Below are positions 52,750 to 61,280 of a stretch of DNA of 64,000 nucleotides, piece by piece (within the stretch, counting starts at the first letter, position 1; each line of letters begins with the position of its first letter). This stretch comes from Saprospiraceae bacterium. GTDB taxonomy: Bacteria; Bacteroidota; Bacteroidia; Chitinophagales; Saprospiraceae. The translations under genes were made by a program, and so were the position numbers. Below the pieces are notes generated by a model. That model searched no databases and was not told the DNA's origin. It was given only the letters and a program-made list of their open reading frames with translations. Location: the NCBI GenBank assembly GCA_020628095.1, contig JAHDFP010000003.1, positions 166,639-230,638 of the forward strand. The letters are read 5' to 3'.

Positions 52750-53433
52750 TTATTTCTTACTAAGTCTTTTCTCTATTTCGTTCATCATATTTTCTGCTGT
52801 CGCAAATCCTTGTGCTATTACGTATGTCTGTCCCTCAGTGACTAATAGAAGAGTCGGAAAACTTCTGACACCTAATTCTTCCGATCTCTTAAAATCCTTC
52901 TGGACTAATTCTTTATACTCCGACGAATTAAATTTCTCATCGAACATTTTTACATCCACTCCTAGTTGCTCTAATATAGGATGGTAAGATTCTAGCTCAT
53001 GTAGATTTTTATTCTCTTTATAAAATGCCTTTTGTACAGCTTTGAAAAAATGAAATTCTTTTGACACGTCTATAGATCGCACGACGACACTGGCACGACA
53101 GGGTGGTTCTGTGTCATAAGTGATATGACCATTATCCAGAATGTCATAAGTGAATTGCTGACCGCTGGCTACCGACACATCTTCCCAATGGTGGGTAAGA
53201 AAATCTTTGAGATCTGTCATGGTCTCCGTATTATATGGTCGCAAACCACCCATGACCATTTCGAAATCCAATGTACCGTCGTAGTGATTTTTTACTTCTT
53301 TTAATTCTTCTGATATACCGTAACACCAGGAGCACATAGGGTCTCCGACATAGATTAGCTTGGGATTATTTTGTGCCATACATCCTTGATAAGTTAGCAT
53401 TGTGATAAGGATAGAAAACCATTTAAAATTCAT
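52750..53433 (-). CDS. DsbA/FrnE-family thioredoxin-fold lipoprotein
   Basis: A 227-residue exported thiol-disulfide protein of the DsbA superfamily. It starts with a possible lipoprotein signal (LTYQGC, Cys18) and has the active-site motif DPMCSWCYG (Cys34 and Cys37), as in FrnE-like proteins that have the CSWC signature. The helical insertion and the cis-proline strand VRSFPTLLLV (about 191-200) are intact. It may oxidise or isomerise secreted proteins. Upstream, 131 bases separate it from the divergent GNAT-like gene. Confidence 0.85.
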   Translation of the reverse strand: MNFKWFSILITMLTYQGCMAQNNPKLIYVGDPMCSWCYGISEELKEVKNHYDGTLDFEMVMGGLRPYNTETMTDLKDFLTHHWEDVSVASGQQFTYDILDNGHITYDTEPPCRASVVVRSIDVSKEFHFFKAVQKAFYKENKNLHELESYHPILEQLGVDVKMFDEKFNSSEYKELVQKDFKRSEELGVRSFPTLLLVTEGQTYVIAQGFATAENMMNEIEKRLSKK

Positions 53434-53529
53434 GTTATTATTGAATCATGTACGTGCAATATATTGAAAAAATATGCCATGTTAATCTAAGTTACATGTA
53501 TAAACTAGTTAGTATAATGTGACCTAGAC

Positions 53530-53560
53530 TTGCAAATCCTATCAATTATTGATAACTTTA
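53530..53560 (+). promoter_or_regulatory. Candidate Bacteroidota promoter before the GNAT-Xre pair
   Basis: TTG at 53530-53532 and TAACTTTA at 53553-53560 (TAnnTTTG with one mismatch) are separated by 20 bases, the spacing of Bacteroidota promoters. The GTG start codon at 53565 lies 5 bases after the box, so the message would be leaderless or nearly so. Confidence 0.4.
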
Positions 53561-53564
53561 AGTT

Positions 53565-54041
53565 GTGAAAGTAAATTTATATGATAGCATAAGAAAAAAG
53601 AAAATAATTGGGTATATCTCAAAAGCTACCAAAAGGGAATTGCCTCAGACTGAATGGAAATTTGATTGGAAATCACTTCACACTAAGAATGCCCAAATAT
53701 TTAAACTTTGTTATGAAGATGAAATTCAAGGATTATTAAAAATGACTCAAGTTGATGAAGGATACCATGAAATGTCAAACCTTGAGCTTTCTCCAACAAA
53801 TTATGGGTCAAAAGGCAAAATCACTAATGTGGCAGGCTGTTTAATTGCATTTGCTTGTCTATTGACTTTTAAACTTAATGAAAGCAACTATAAGGGACAC
53901 TTAGCTTTCACAAGTAAGGGTGAGTTAATACCACATTACGAAAAACACTATTATGCTGAATTAGTTTACAGAGAGAAAATGATAATTTTTCCCGCTAATG
54001 GAAAGAAGCTAATAAGAAAATATTTAAACCTAGAAATATAA
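53565..54041 (+). CDS. GNAT-like acetyltransferase, candidate toxin
   Basis: A 158-residue protein starting at GTG (no ATG is possible in frame). The second half resembles an acetyltransferase: NYGSKGKITNVAGCLIAFACLLTF in place of the acetyl-CoA loop region, GHLAFTSKGELIPHYEKHYYAEL, then MIIFPANGKKLIRKYL. The Gln/Arg-x-x-Gly-x-Gly loop is not clear, so enzyme activity is unproven. Two bases separate it from a helix-turn-helix gene of the HigA type, the layout of a toxin-antitoxin module. This stretch is visibly more A-rich than the surrounding genes, which fits acquisition from outside. Confidence 0.6.
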   Translation: MKVNLYDSIRKKKIIGYISKATKRELPQTEWKFDWKSLHTKNAQIFKLCYEDEIQGLLKMTQVDEGYHEMSNLELSPTNYGSKGKITNVAGCLIAFACLLTFKLNESNYKGHLAFTSKGELIPHYEKHYYAELVYREKMIIFPANGKKLIRKYLNLEI

Positions 54042-54043
54042 AT

Positions 54044-54508
54044 ATGGCTAATAACATAGAATTAATAGGAATCCAATCTAATAAAGTAAACAAATCCGAA
54101 TCTGAGATAATAAAAAGGATTATTGATGCAAGGGCACAATCACAAAGTAAAGATGCAATAATTGAGAACCAAATGATTGGTGTAAAATATAGCATCAACG
54201 AATACTTGAATGGACCATTAGATACTGAAGTAATAGAAGCTGGTGAATTTCTTAACGATATTCTGAAAGTTTATCAAATAAGGAAAAACAAGTTCGCTAA
54301 ATATATTGGCTTGTCTGAGCCAAATCTTCATGCCTTGCTTAAGGGAAGAAGAAAAGTGAACAATGAAATAGCTAAAAAATTGGAGCTGATTTTTAAAATA
54401 GGTGCACAGGCTTGGTTATATATAGAGACAAAGAATGATATTAAGAAATTCAATTCGAAAAACTCTATTACAGAAAAAGACTATTCTATAAAGGAACTCA
54501 TCAGTTGA
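54044..54508 (+). CDS. Xre/HigA-type antitoxin-like regulator
   Basis: A 154-residue protein whose helix-turn-helix lies at about 66-126: GEFLNDILKVYQIRKNKFAKYIGLSEPNLHALLKGRRKVNNEIAKKL, followed by FKIGAQAWLYIE, which matches the C-terminal helix of HigA-type antitoxins. Residues 1-60 form an N-terminal region of unknown type (helical, charged) that could hold the toxin. It is 2 bases downstream of the GNAT-like gene. The 107-base gap to the convergent ATPase gene contains only a weak hairpin (CATACCCTTCGGGATATG). Confidence 0.75.
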   Translation: MANNIELIGIQSNKVNKSESEIIKRIIDARAQSQSKDAIIENQMIGVKYSINEYLNGPLDTEVIEAGEFLNDILKVYQIRKNKFAKYIGLSEPNLHALLKGRRKVNNEIAKKLELIFKIGAQAWLYIETKNDIKKFNSKNSITEKDYSIKELIS

Positions 54509-54615
54509 AAACTTTATCCCTAACACATACTGGTCACCTCATACCCTTCGGGATATGTCGTATACTACCGAACCGTAATAGATTGCAATAACCAGAATCT
54601 ATTCCTAAGCATACA

Positions 54616-55410
54616 TCAATCATTCAGCTTTCTAAGAAAAGCCTCAGGGTGATTTAAGAATGATTTGGTGATGCTGTAATGCTCAGTATCTTCTAGTGCT
54701 GTTTCTTCCATGCTATTGTCTCTGAGTTCGTAGATTTTGGAATGAGGGATAGACATAAGTATAGGTGAATGAGTCGCAACTATAAATTGTGAAGCGTGGC
54801 GAGAGAGATGTTCTTGAATAAAATATATAAGAGATAATTGTTTGTTAGGAGATAAGGCGGCTTCTGGCTCATCGAGAATATAGATTCCGCGTTCTGTAAT
54901 TTTCTCTGACATGATTTTTAGGTAGGCTTCACCATGCGAATAGCTCTGCAAATCTTGACCATAATTTAAGCGTACATGCTTACGTTGGCTATTAGCATTC
55001 TCTACCATTTCTTTTATAATATGATCAGGAACTTCCCCTTTCAGGCTTTGCAGACTTCTATATAGGGCTTGGTCACTCCTGTATACACTATTGATCAGAT
55101 CTCCAAAGTCTTCCGCTCTAAAGAAGAAACCTATAGATCGCATCATATTCCACTTTAGATGCAAGTAGGGTAGTAAGCGACGTGCTGTATTGAAACTGGG
55201 TTTGCTATATTCTGAGCCATCCATGTGTGGCAACTGTAACCTAAAAGCTAATGTCTCTAAAAGAGTAGATTTGCCAGTACCATTATCACCTATAATGAAA
55301 GTTATACGATCATTTAGTATGATGTTTTTAGCATTTTGTACTGCGGAGAGGTTGAATGGAAAAGGATGTTTTACATCAGGCTCTATACTAAATGATTTGA
55401 TAAATGGCAT
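54616..55410 (-). CDS. AAA/ABC-type ATPase
   Basis: A 264-residue predicted ATPase of the ABC/SMC-like AAA family. Walker A is IGDNGTGKST near residues 41-50, Walker B is GIYILDEPEAALSP near 180-192, and VATHSPILMS is the H-loop region. A Q-loop region and the SHGE signature (YSHGEAYLKI, analog of SGGQ) are present. No DNA- or membrane-binding domain is attached. It is the last gene of the methyltransferase operon, 15 bases downstream of it. Relatives are found beside toxins, restriction systems and antibiotic modification genes; the exact role is unknown. Confidence 0.85.
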   Translation of the reverse strand: MPFIKSFSIEPDVKHPFPFNLSAVQNAKNIILNDRITFIIGDNGTGKSTLLETLAFRLQLPHMDGSEYSKPSFNTARRLLPYLHLKWNMMRSIGFFFRAEDFGDLINSVYRSDQALYRSLQSLKGEVPDHIIKEMVENANSQRKHVRLNYGQDLQSYSHGEAYLKIMSEKITERGIYILDEPEAALSPNKQLSLIYFIQEHLSRHASQFIVATHSPILMSIPHSKIYELRDNSMEETALEDTEHYSITKSFLNHPEAFLRKLND

Positions 55411-55425
55411 CTTGACTTGGTGTTG

Positions 55426-57021
55426 TTATCCTCTTAAAAGATTAATGCTCACCGTCGCCAACTCAGAATCAGGAAAGCGGTGTGCATATTTGGTAACCGC
55501 CTTTAGACCTGCACGATCTGCCACTTCTTTAAAAACGTCTAATTCTACTATGTATTGATCAGAATAGCCGTGTGTACCATCATAAGCGGTTGCGGCTGTA
55601 CGGCCTATATTTTTCGCTACGATCGCTGGATCGACAGTGTGCAACTCTATAAGGAGTAGTCCATGTTTTTTAACATAAGGCATCCATTTGCCAAAGTGTT
55701 CCAGCAGGTTTTGCTCTACAGAATTATTATTAATACGCTGACCTCTGTGAGCGAAAGCTCCAGTAGAAAGGCTCGTATGAGCGGCGCCATCTCTTAGGTT
55801 TGTCCATATACGATTATGATCTAGAAACGTACGCACATTGAGCAAATCAGACAGCTGGATGTTGAATTGATCTTTTAGATCATCATTTAGTCTATCTGGA
55901 TCTCCGATGTCGCCAAACATCAATTTGCCCCATACGTCTGCTTGTATCAAATTGGCACGTGTTACCTTGAGAGCTGCTTTATTGTAATCTGCACCTACAA
56001 GAAATAGCGGATGTTCTTCTAATAGTTGACCCCGTAATGTACGCTGCTCTATCGTCTCAAAGGCATGAATCAAAAAAGCACCATTGCCGCAACCCATATC
56101 CAAAATACCTTTGGGTTGATCTTCTATGGGCTGATTAAAAATGTCGATAATTACTTCGTCCATTCTTTTGAAATAAGCTGCATGTGCGCCACCACTTCCC
56201 CAGACATTCATTTTACGATCTACATGTTTTTCTGATTCTCCCTCGGCAACCGACCTTAGCTTATGAGCATCACCAAAAATAAGATCGTCTAAGTGCCTGA
56301 ACATAGGTATGTACGAGACAGTCACTCCATAAGCTGAAGCGCGCTTGGCAAAAAATAGCCCCTTGTCAGTGAATGAGTAGTGTTGACCTTTTTTAGTAAA
56401 CCATCCTAACCATACAAAGAAATCCAAAAGACGCCCAAAACTATCCGCATCCTTATGAAATTCGTCAGCACTAAATGAGGTCTCCATAAAGTACTTATGG
56501 AACATTCCACTCATACCCAGTTGTACCACTGTCGGACCGACTATGATTCCTTCGATATGTTTGAGTATTTGATAGTGGACATCATTTTTAGTATCAAGAC
56601 CATAATGATCTTGGTACTGCTGCATTATTTTTTCCAAGACAGAAAATGGCTCTGGGTGAAAAGTACGCTTAGGATAGTTGGCAGAAAATTTCAGAAGATG
56701 ATCTACACCTTCGTAGAGATGAGCCAATTCGAAAGCCGCTATAGATTTCTCGTTGGTCCTATATCTGATGGTGTCACTCTTATTGTCCAACTCCCGAACA
56801 AGCCAGCCTTGAGATGCCAGAAGGCGCAATGCCACATTTAGATATCCTTCGTTGGCCTTATATTTTTTTGTTATATCTGATAGGCTGACTTCTCCATTTT
56901 CCAATAGGTAGCTAAGTATCCCATGTTTGTGTAGGCAGTACATGGTAGGACATATAGCAATACCGTCGAGATGTCTAAAAAGATCAGCTCGTAATTCTCT
57001 TTTTTCTTCTTTTGTAAGCAT
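55426..57021 (-). CDS. Large SAM-dependent methyltransferase
   Basis: A 531-residue class I methyltransferase. An N-terminal winged-helix-like region (about 10-80: LFRHLDGIAICPTMYCLHKHGILSYLLE to LRLLASQGWL) resembles the dimerisation domain of O-methyltransferases, repeated in similar form near 140-220. The catalytic core follows at about 305-450, with motif I KGILDMGCGNGAFLIHAFE (the usual SAM-binding glycine loop) and FLVGADYNKAAL. The C-terminal part is a further helical segment (HGLLLIELHTVDPAI). It is about twice the size of a simple methyltransferase. It sits between a PqqB-like gene (2-base gap) and an ATPase gene; the substrate is unknown. Confidence 0.82.
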   Translation of the reverse strand: MLTKEEKRELRADLFRHLDGIAICPTMYCLHKHGILSYLLENGEVSLSDITKKYKANEGYLNVALRLLASQGWLVRELDNKSDTIRYRTNEKSIAAFELAHLYEGVDHLLKFSANYPKRTFHPEPFSVLEKIMQQYQDHYGLDTKNDVHYQILKHIEGIIVGPTVVQLGMSGMFHKYFMETSFSADEFHKDADSFGRLLDFFVWLGWFTKKGQHYSFTDKGLFFAKRASAYGVTVSYIPMFRHLDDLIFGDAHKLRSVAEGESEKHVDRKMNVWGSGGAHAAYFKRMDEVIIDIFNQPIEDQPKGILDMGCGNGAFLIHAFETIEQRTLRGQLLEEHPLFLVGADYNKAALKVTRANLIQADVWGKLMFGDIGDPDRLNDDLKDQFNIQLSDLLNVRTFLDHNRIWTNLRDGAAHTSLSTGAFAHRGQRINNNSVEQNLLEHFGKWMPYVKKHGLLLIELHTVDPAIVAKNIGRTAATAYDGTHGYSDQYIVELDVFKEVADRAGLKAVTKYAHRFPDSELATVSINLLRG

Positions 57022-57023
57022 AA

Positions 57024-57971
57024 TTAAAGTTCTATAATACTGAGCTCTTTTGCCACACTAAAATTACTCTCAGCAAATTCTTTACTTTCTTTGGAATGGG
57101 CGTTAAGCAGTGGGTTGGTATGATTGAGATGTATAAACTGTACTTTCTTCTGGTCTATCTCCGATAGACTTTCAAACTGCATTTTACTTTCCACAATAAA
57201 AGGGTGGGGTATCTCGCTCATATCTCGTCCCCAGATTTCTCCATTTTGATAGAAGCAACCATCGAGCAGGGCGTAGTCACAATTTTGTATATATTCATTT
57301 ATATCTGTATCCCACTTATTCCACTTGTCGATATCTGGTATAAAGATGAGTTCTTTATTGCCATTGATTTTGTATCCGACGGTTTCTGAATATTCGTCTC
57401 TATGTGGTACAAGAAAGGGAGTGATGCTTAGATTCTTTGATAGGGCTATTTTTTGGTCATCTTCCATAGGAATGAGATGAATGTTCTTAAGGTTAACAAG
57501 TTGCTCCCATGGCCCGTTCTCTTCAAGGTAGGTTTTCATTATTGGCATAGCGTATACGGGTATTGAGTCAGCGCCCATAGCTTCTCGACCCAGTTGCATG
57601 AGACCTGTATAATGTCCGATGTGTGCATGTGTCAAAAAAATGCCACCCAACTCATATTTATTGGCACATAATAATTTAAGTTGATCTTTAAAATCTGGTG
57701 TGGCATCGATCATCCAAGCTGTCTGGGATATATTGTCTCGTATGCCTATGCAAGAGACCATTTTTCTTTTTGACTTGTCTGTCCATAGGTCTCTGCAGCA
57801 TGATTTTTTACAATTGGCTTGAGGGTATCCTGCATCTTGTGCTATGCCAAGGACAATGACCTCATGGTCAGGATCGATCTTTTCGGGAACCACTTTATTA
57901 TTGATAAAAAGAGCAAGCGCCGCCAGAGCGACTAAGCTAAAAATGAGGAATTCTATTCTGAAGACTTTCAT
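57024..57971 (-). CDS. PqqB-like metallo-beta-lactamase-fold hydrolase
   Basis: A 315-residue protein with an N-terminal membrane anchor (about 6-24) and a metallo-beta-lactamase fold. The start IVLGIAQDAGYPQANCKKSCC (Cys54, Cys58, Cys59) is typical of PqqB-like proteins, and the metal site reads THAHIGHYTGLMQ (His115, His117, His120), an HxHxxH with Gly in place of the usual Asp before the last His. Further metal-site pieces are FLVPHRDEYSETVG, FIPDIDKWNKW and HLNHTNP. No other PQQ genes are present, so a PQQ role is doubtful. Its start overlaps the GNAT gene by 4 bases. Confidence 0.8.
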   Translation of the reverse strand: MKVFRIEFLIFSLVALAALALFINNKVVPEKIDPDHEVIVLGIAQDAGYPQANCKKSCCRDLWTDKSKRKMVSCIGIRDNISQTAWMIDATPDFKDQLKLLCANKYELGGIFLTHAHIGHYTGLMQLGREAMGADSIPVYAMPIMKTYLEENGPWEQLVNLKNIHLIPMEDDQKIALSKNLSITPFLVPHRDEYSETVGYKINGNKELIFIPDIDKWNKWDTDINEYIQNCDYALLDGCFYQNGEIWGRDMSEIPHPFIVESKMQFESLSEIDQKKVQFIHLNHTNPLLNAHSKESKEFAESNFSVAKELSIIEL

Positions 57972-58522
57972 CTGTTTTTAATATCTATAATGACAATATT
58001 CCATTCTTCTCCATCGGCTGTATAGTTTAGTAGTAGGTCAAAACCATAATTCTCATGAGCGCGCATAGATCTTAGATTGTAGGAGGATATTTCGGTTATA
58101 ATGTAATCAAAACTATGAGACATGCGCTGAGCAAGTCCATCGTAGAGCTTAGAAAATAATTTTTTTCCTCTATGCACTTTATCAATACAGATTTGTCCCA
58201 TAATGAAATATTTCGCATCTCGTAATGGAATCCCCTTGTAGGATAATTCATTTACTTTTTCGAAAAGCGCAACCAAAATAGGAATGGCGTTTTTCATTTC
58301 CTTGAGCATAACTAAGGCGTAGGCCACTACTTCGTTTTGAAAGGTGATGACCTCGTGGGGGTGGGGATGATTCATCTCTTGGAGTAATGTGAGATTGTGC
58401 TCCACAGTAAGAAAACCTTGGGATATGGACTCTTCTTTGCTAAGAGACTGTTTAAGATTTTTAGCTTGTAATCTTAAGATGCGATTTAGACAATGATCTG
58501 TCGCTAGTTGATTTTTATACAT
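57968..58522 (-). CDS. GNAT-family N-acetyltransferase
   Basis: A 184-residue GNAT-fold protein: VVAYALVMLKEM, the acetyl-CoA strand-turn YFIMGQICIDKVHRGKKLFSKLYDGL (motif A with RGKKL), and AHENYGFDLLLNY (the YEk.GF-type motif). I start at ATG 58522; the longer frame begins at ATG 58552, which lies inside the terminator hairpin of the upstream TonB receptor gene, so translation from there is unlikely. It overlaps the PqqB-like gene by 4 bases and is probably the first gene of the four-gene operon 54616-58522. Its target is unknown. Confidence 0.82.
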   Translation of the reverse strand: MYKNQLATDHCLNRILRLQAKNLKQSLSKEESISQGFLTVEHNLTLLQEMNHPHPHEVITFQNEVVAYALVMLKEMKNAIPILVALFEKVNELSYKGIPLRDAKYFIMGQICIDKVHRGKKLFSKLYDGLAQRMSHSFDYIITEISSYNLRSMRAHENYGFDLLLNYTADGEEWNIVIIDIKNR

Positions 58523-58523
58523 A

Positions 58524-58572
58524 TATAAAAAAAGAATGAGGTTGCAACTCACTATAAAGTTACAACCTCATT
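58524..58572 (-). terminator. Terminator after the TonB receptor gene
   Basis: AATGAGGTTG (58535-58544) pairs with CAACCTCATT (58563-58572); a second short stem AACT/AGTT adds four pairs around the 8-base loop. On the minus strand it is followed by TTCTTTTTTTATAT, a T-rich tail. It follows the stop of the TonB receptor gene (58602) by 29 bases. Confidence 0.9.
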
Positions 58573-58601
58573 TGTTATGAAGTAGAAAGAATTATTTTCT
58601 G

Positions 58602-61187
58602 TTAGAAATCGTAGGTTAGTCTAACTTTCATATACCTTCCATTGAAACCAAATTGGTTAACTCTCCATGGGTATTGTAACCTGTACCCGAACGCATCCAA
58701 TTCTCCATCTATTCGGTCAGGGTATACATCCAAAAGGTTATTAACTGTAATACCCAATCTTAATGCGTCCGTAACGTCATAATTTAGTAATAAATCTGTA
58801 ACTATCTTGCTACCAAACTCTTGGCCTGTTGTTGGTGAGTTCACTTCACCAAATCGAGTGTTGTTTAATGTTACACCAATTTTACCTATATCAAAATTAA
58901 GTCCTAAGGCAATCTTAGAATTAGGTCTTGCATTAGTCAAGAGATTAGCCGGAGTGTCTCCAAAAATACTTACATCACCGAAAGCAGCAGGTGCAGTAAT
59001 CTGACCATCAATATCTACTGAATTAAAATTAGCAGCAAGTGTAATATCAAAGTTATTACCGCCATCACCTAAGGCAAAGTTGTCAGCATTCAATACGATA
59101 TCTACACCTGACGTCTTTGTATCCGCGGCATTGATAAAAAACTTAAATGCTTCTACATTAGCACTTGCCAAAGCATCACCCAAAGCAGAGCCTTCAAAGT
59201 TAGATGCACCGATCTGATCAGAAAATAACACTCTGTCATTGACAGTGATATTGTAATAGTCTGCAGAAAGAGACACATTGTCGGCAATCTTAAATGTGAA
59301 ACCAGCCGTATAGTTGAATGATGTTTCTGCATCCAATTGAGGAACACCTAAAACGTTTCTTGTTATATCATCGACATTACTGAATGTACCTTCTTGTATC
59401 AATCCGGAAGCTCCCGCTGTAGTCTGTATGTTACTCAAGTAAATCTGATGTAAAGATGGTGCTCTGAATCCTGTACTTACTGAGGCACGTACGGCACCTG
59501 ACTCACCGATGAGATATCTTGTATTCGCTTTCCAAGAGAAATTGGATCCAAAGTCAGAATAGTTTTCGAATCTAACAGCACCACCGAATAAGAATTCTTC
59601 GCTAATGTCATAGTCTGCACTCAAGTAAACACCCACGTTATTTCTGTTTTCGTCCACCGCGTTATCTGGCGTCAAACCTGGGAAAGAATCTGTACCAGGT
59701 GCTGGGCTGTAAGAGGCCTCTTCTCCAGCTCTTGTCTCGAAAAGTTCTCTTCTGTATTCTACACCGAAAGCTAATGATAAGGCATCCATAGATTTTGAAA
59801 GATCCCAGTTTACAACTTGATTCTCAAAAGAATATCCTCCTGGGTTAAAACTCGTCGGACTGTTTTCAGCTAGCGACCTATTAAGGGAGTTGTTGACAGT
59901 GTAGTCAATTGTATTACCTCCATAAGTAAAACTTAGATCAGAATTTAATCCAGCAAATTTGTTTTGTGTTCCAAGTGTAAATGTGATATCTGATATGTCA
60001 GTCTCGAATGTTGGTTGATAACCAATGTATGGATCTCCACTATCCGTCAGCTTACCCCAGTCAGTTTCTCTCCAGTACCATGTTCTGTAAAATGCAAATG
60101 ACTTTCCTGATCTACCTGTATAGCCCCAGTTACCATATAATTTGCCTTTGCCGCCACTGTATGAAGTGCCGAAGTTTAACATAGCTGAAAGTTTAGTTAT
60201 TTCTGGCTGACCATATGTAATTCCGAGGTCTGGGTAGTCTCTAAAGTAAGCATCCAATTCTGGACTTGTGCCTAAAGGAATTCCGAATAATGGATCACCC
60301 ACCTCATCAGCAAATTCTCCTGCTCTATCTGTCACATCCTGATAGCTATACTCTCCAGTAAAATTAAGAAAACCGCTATTGCCTATTTTGATTCCTTTGT
60401 TAACATCTACGCCATAAGTTGTACCATCACCTTCGGCAGTGACACCATACTGTACATTCACTTGTCCCTCTGTTCTTTCTTTGAGTATGACATTTATCAC
60501 ACCTGCTATGGCATCAGATCCATATTGTGCGGCCGCGCCATCTCTTAATACTTCTACTCGTTCTATGGCTGCAGCAGGAATACTTTTCATATCGGTTCCT
60601 ACCTCACCTCGACCTGGTGTATCATTAAGATATACTTGTGATGACTGATTTTTTCTTTTACCATTAACTAAAACCAATGTTCTAGAAGGTCCTAAGTTTC
60701 TGAGTTCTGAAGGATCTATATGCGCAGAAGCGTCTGAGATCGCCATATTAGAACTATTATAAGATGGCACTTTGAAGTTAATGATCTGATCTAACGAGGT
60801 CTGACCACTTTTTCTCAGTTCCGCCGCATTGATATTATCAATAGGTACGGCACTGCCAAGGACAGTTCTAGGCTTTCCTCTTGTACCTGTGACCACGACT
60901 TCGTTGAGCGTAGATCCTTCTTCCATAATGACATTGAGAGCACCTCCGTCAGGCATAACCTCCTGAGTACCGTATCCTACAGAGGAGAATACCAGCACCG
61001 GATTATCTGTTACTGTTGTCAGGCTAAACGAACCGTCGAGGCCTGTGGTCGTACCAGAATAGGTTCCTTTCTCTAGGATACTTACTCCGATAAGCGGCTC
61101 TCCGTTACTATCTGTAACTGTGCCTGTGATCTGTGCTGTTGCCGCATAAGTGCAAAAACACATAAATAGAGTTATGAGCTTTTTCAT
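58602..61187 (-). CDS. TonB-dependent receptor
   Basis: An 861-residue outer-membrane receptor. A signal peptide (MKKLITLFMCFCTYAATAQ) is followed by a carboxypeptidase-regulatory-like domain (about 20-95: ITGTVTDSNGEPLIGVSI), a plug with NEVVVTGTRGKPRTV and PIDNINAAEL (about 96-220) and a barrel with GAAAQYGSDAIAGVINVIL, ending in RLTYDF. Unlike the xylan receptor it has no SusD partner and is shorter, so it is a general TonB receptor, perhaps for a siderophore, cobalamin or small nutrient. Its transcript ends in a strong terminator at 58524. The upstream gene is an FAA-hydrolase, 93 bases away on the same strand. Confidence 0.93.
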   Translation of the reverse strand: MKKLITLFMCFCTYAATAQITGTVTDSNGEPLIGVSILEKGTYSGTTTGLDGSFSLTTVTDNPVLVFSSVGYGTQEVMPDGGALNVIMEEGSTLNEVVVTGTRGKPRTVLGSAVPIDNINAAELRKSGQTSLDQIINFKVPSYNSSNMAISDASAHIDPSELRNLGPSRTLVLVNGKRKNQSSQVYLNDTPGRGEVGTDMKSIPAAAIERVEVLRDGAAAQYGSDAIAGVINVILKERTEGQVNVQYGVTAEGDGTTYGVDVNKGIKIGNSGFLNFTGEYSYQDVTDRAGEFADEVGDPLFGIPLGTSPELDAYFRDYPDLGITYGQPEITKLSAMLNFGTSYSGGKGKLYGNWGYTGRSGKSFAFYRTWYWRETDWGKLTDSGDPYIGYQPTFETDISDITFTLGTQNKFAGLNSDLSFTYGGNTIDYTVNNSLNRSLAENSPTSFNPGGYSFENQVVNWDLSKSMDALSLAFGVEYRRELFETRAGEEASYSPAPGTDSFPGLTPDNAVDENRNNVGVYLSADYDISEEFLFGGAVRFENYSDFGSNFSWKANTRYLIGESGAVRASVSTGFRAPSLHQIYLSNIQTTAGASGLIQEGTFSNVDDITRNVLGVPQLDAETSFNYTAGFTFKIADNVSLSADYYNITVNDRVLFSDQIGASNFEGSALGDALASANVEAFKFFINAADTKTSGVDIVLNADNFALGDGGNNFDITLAANFNSVDIDGQITAPAAFGDVSIFGDTPANLLTNARPNSKIALGLNFDIGKIGVTLNNTRFGEVNSPTTGQEFGSKIVTDLLLNYDVTDALRLGITVNNLLDVYPDRIDGELDAFGYRLQYPWRVNQFGFNGRYMKVRLTYDF

Positions 61188-61280
61188 AAATAAGTTTTGG
61201 TATAAAAAATAAACTGGTTAATTAAACTATCTAATATAGACGCTTTATGTTATTAAGTGGTTATATATTAAGAAAATTTA

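Noticed and set aside
54542..54559. Hairpin CATACCCTTCGGGATATG after the Xre gene
   Set aside because: The stem has a bulge and no T-tract, so it does not qualify as a terminator.
58523..58552. Upstream start ATG 58552 for the GNAT gene
   Set aside because: It lies in the terminator hairpin of the TonB receptor gene and adds a hydrophobic leader that the family lacks.
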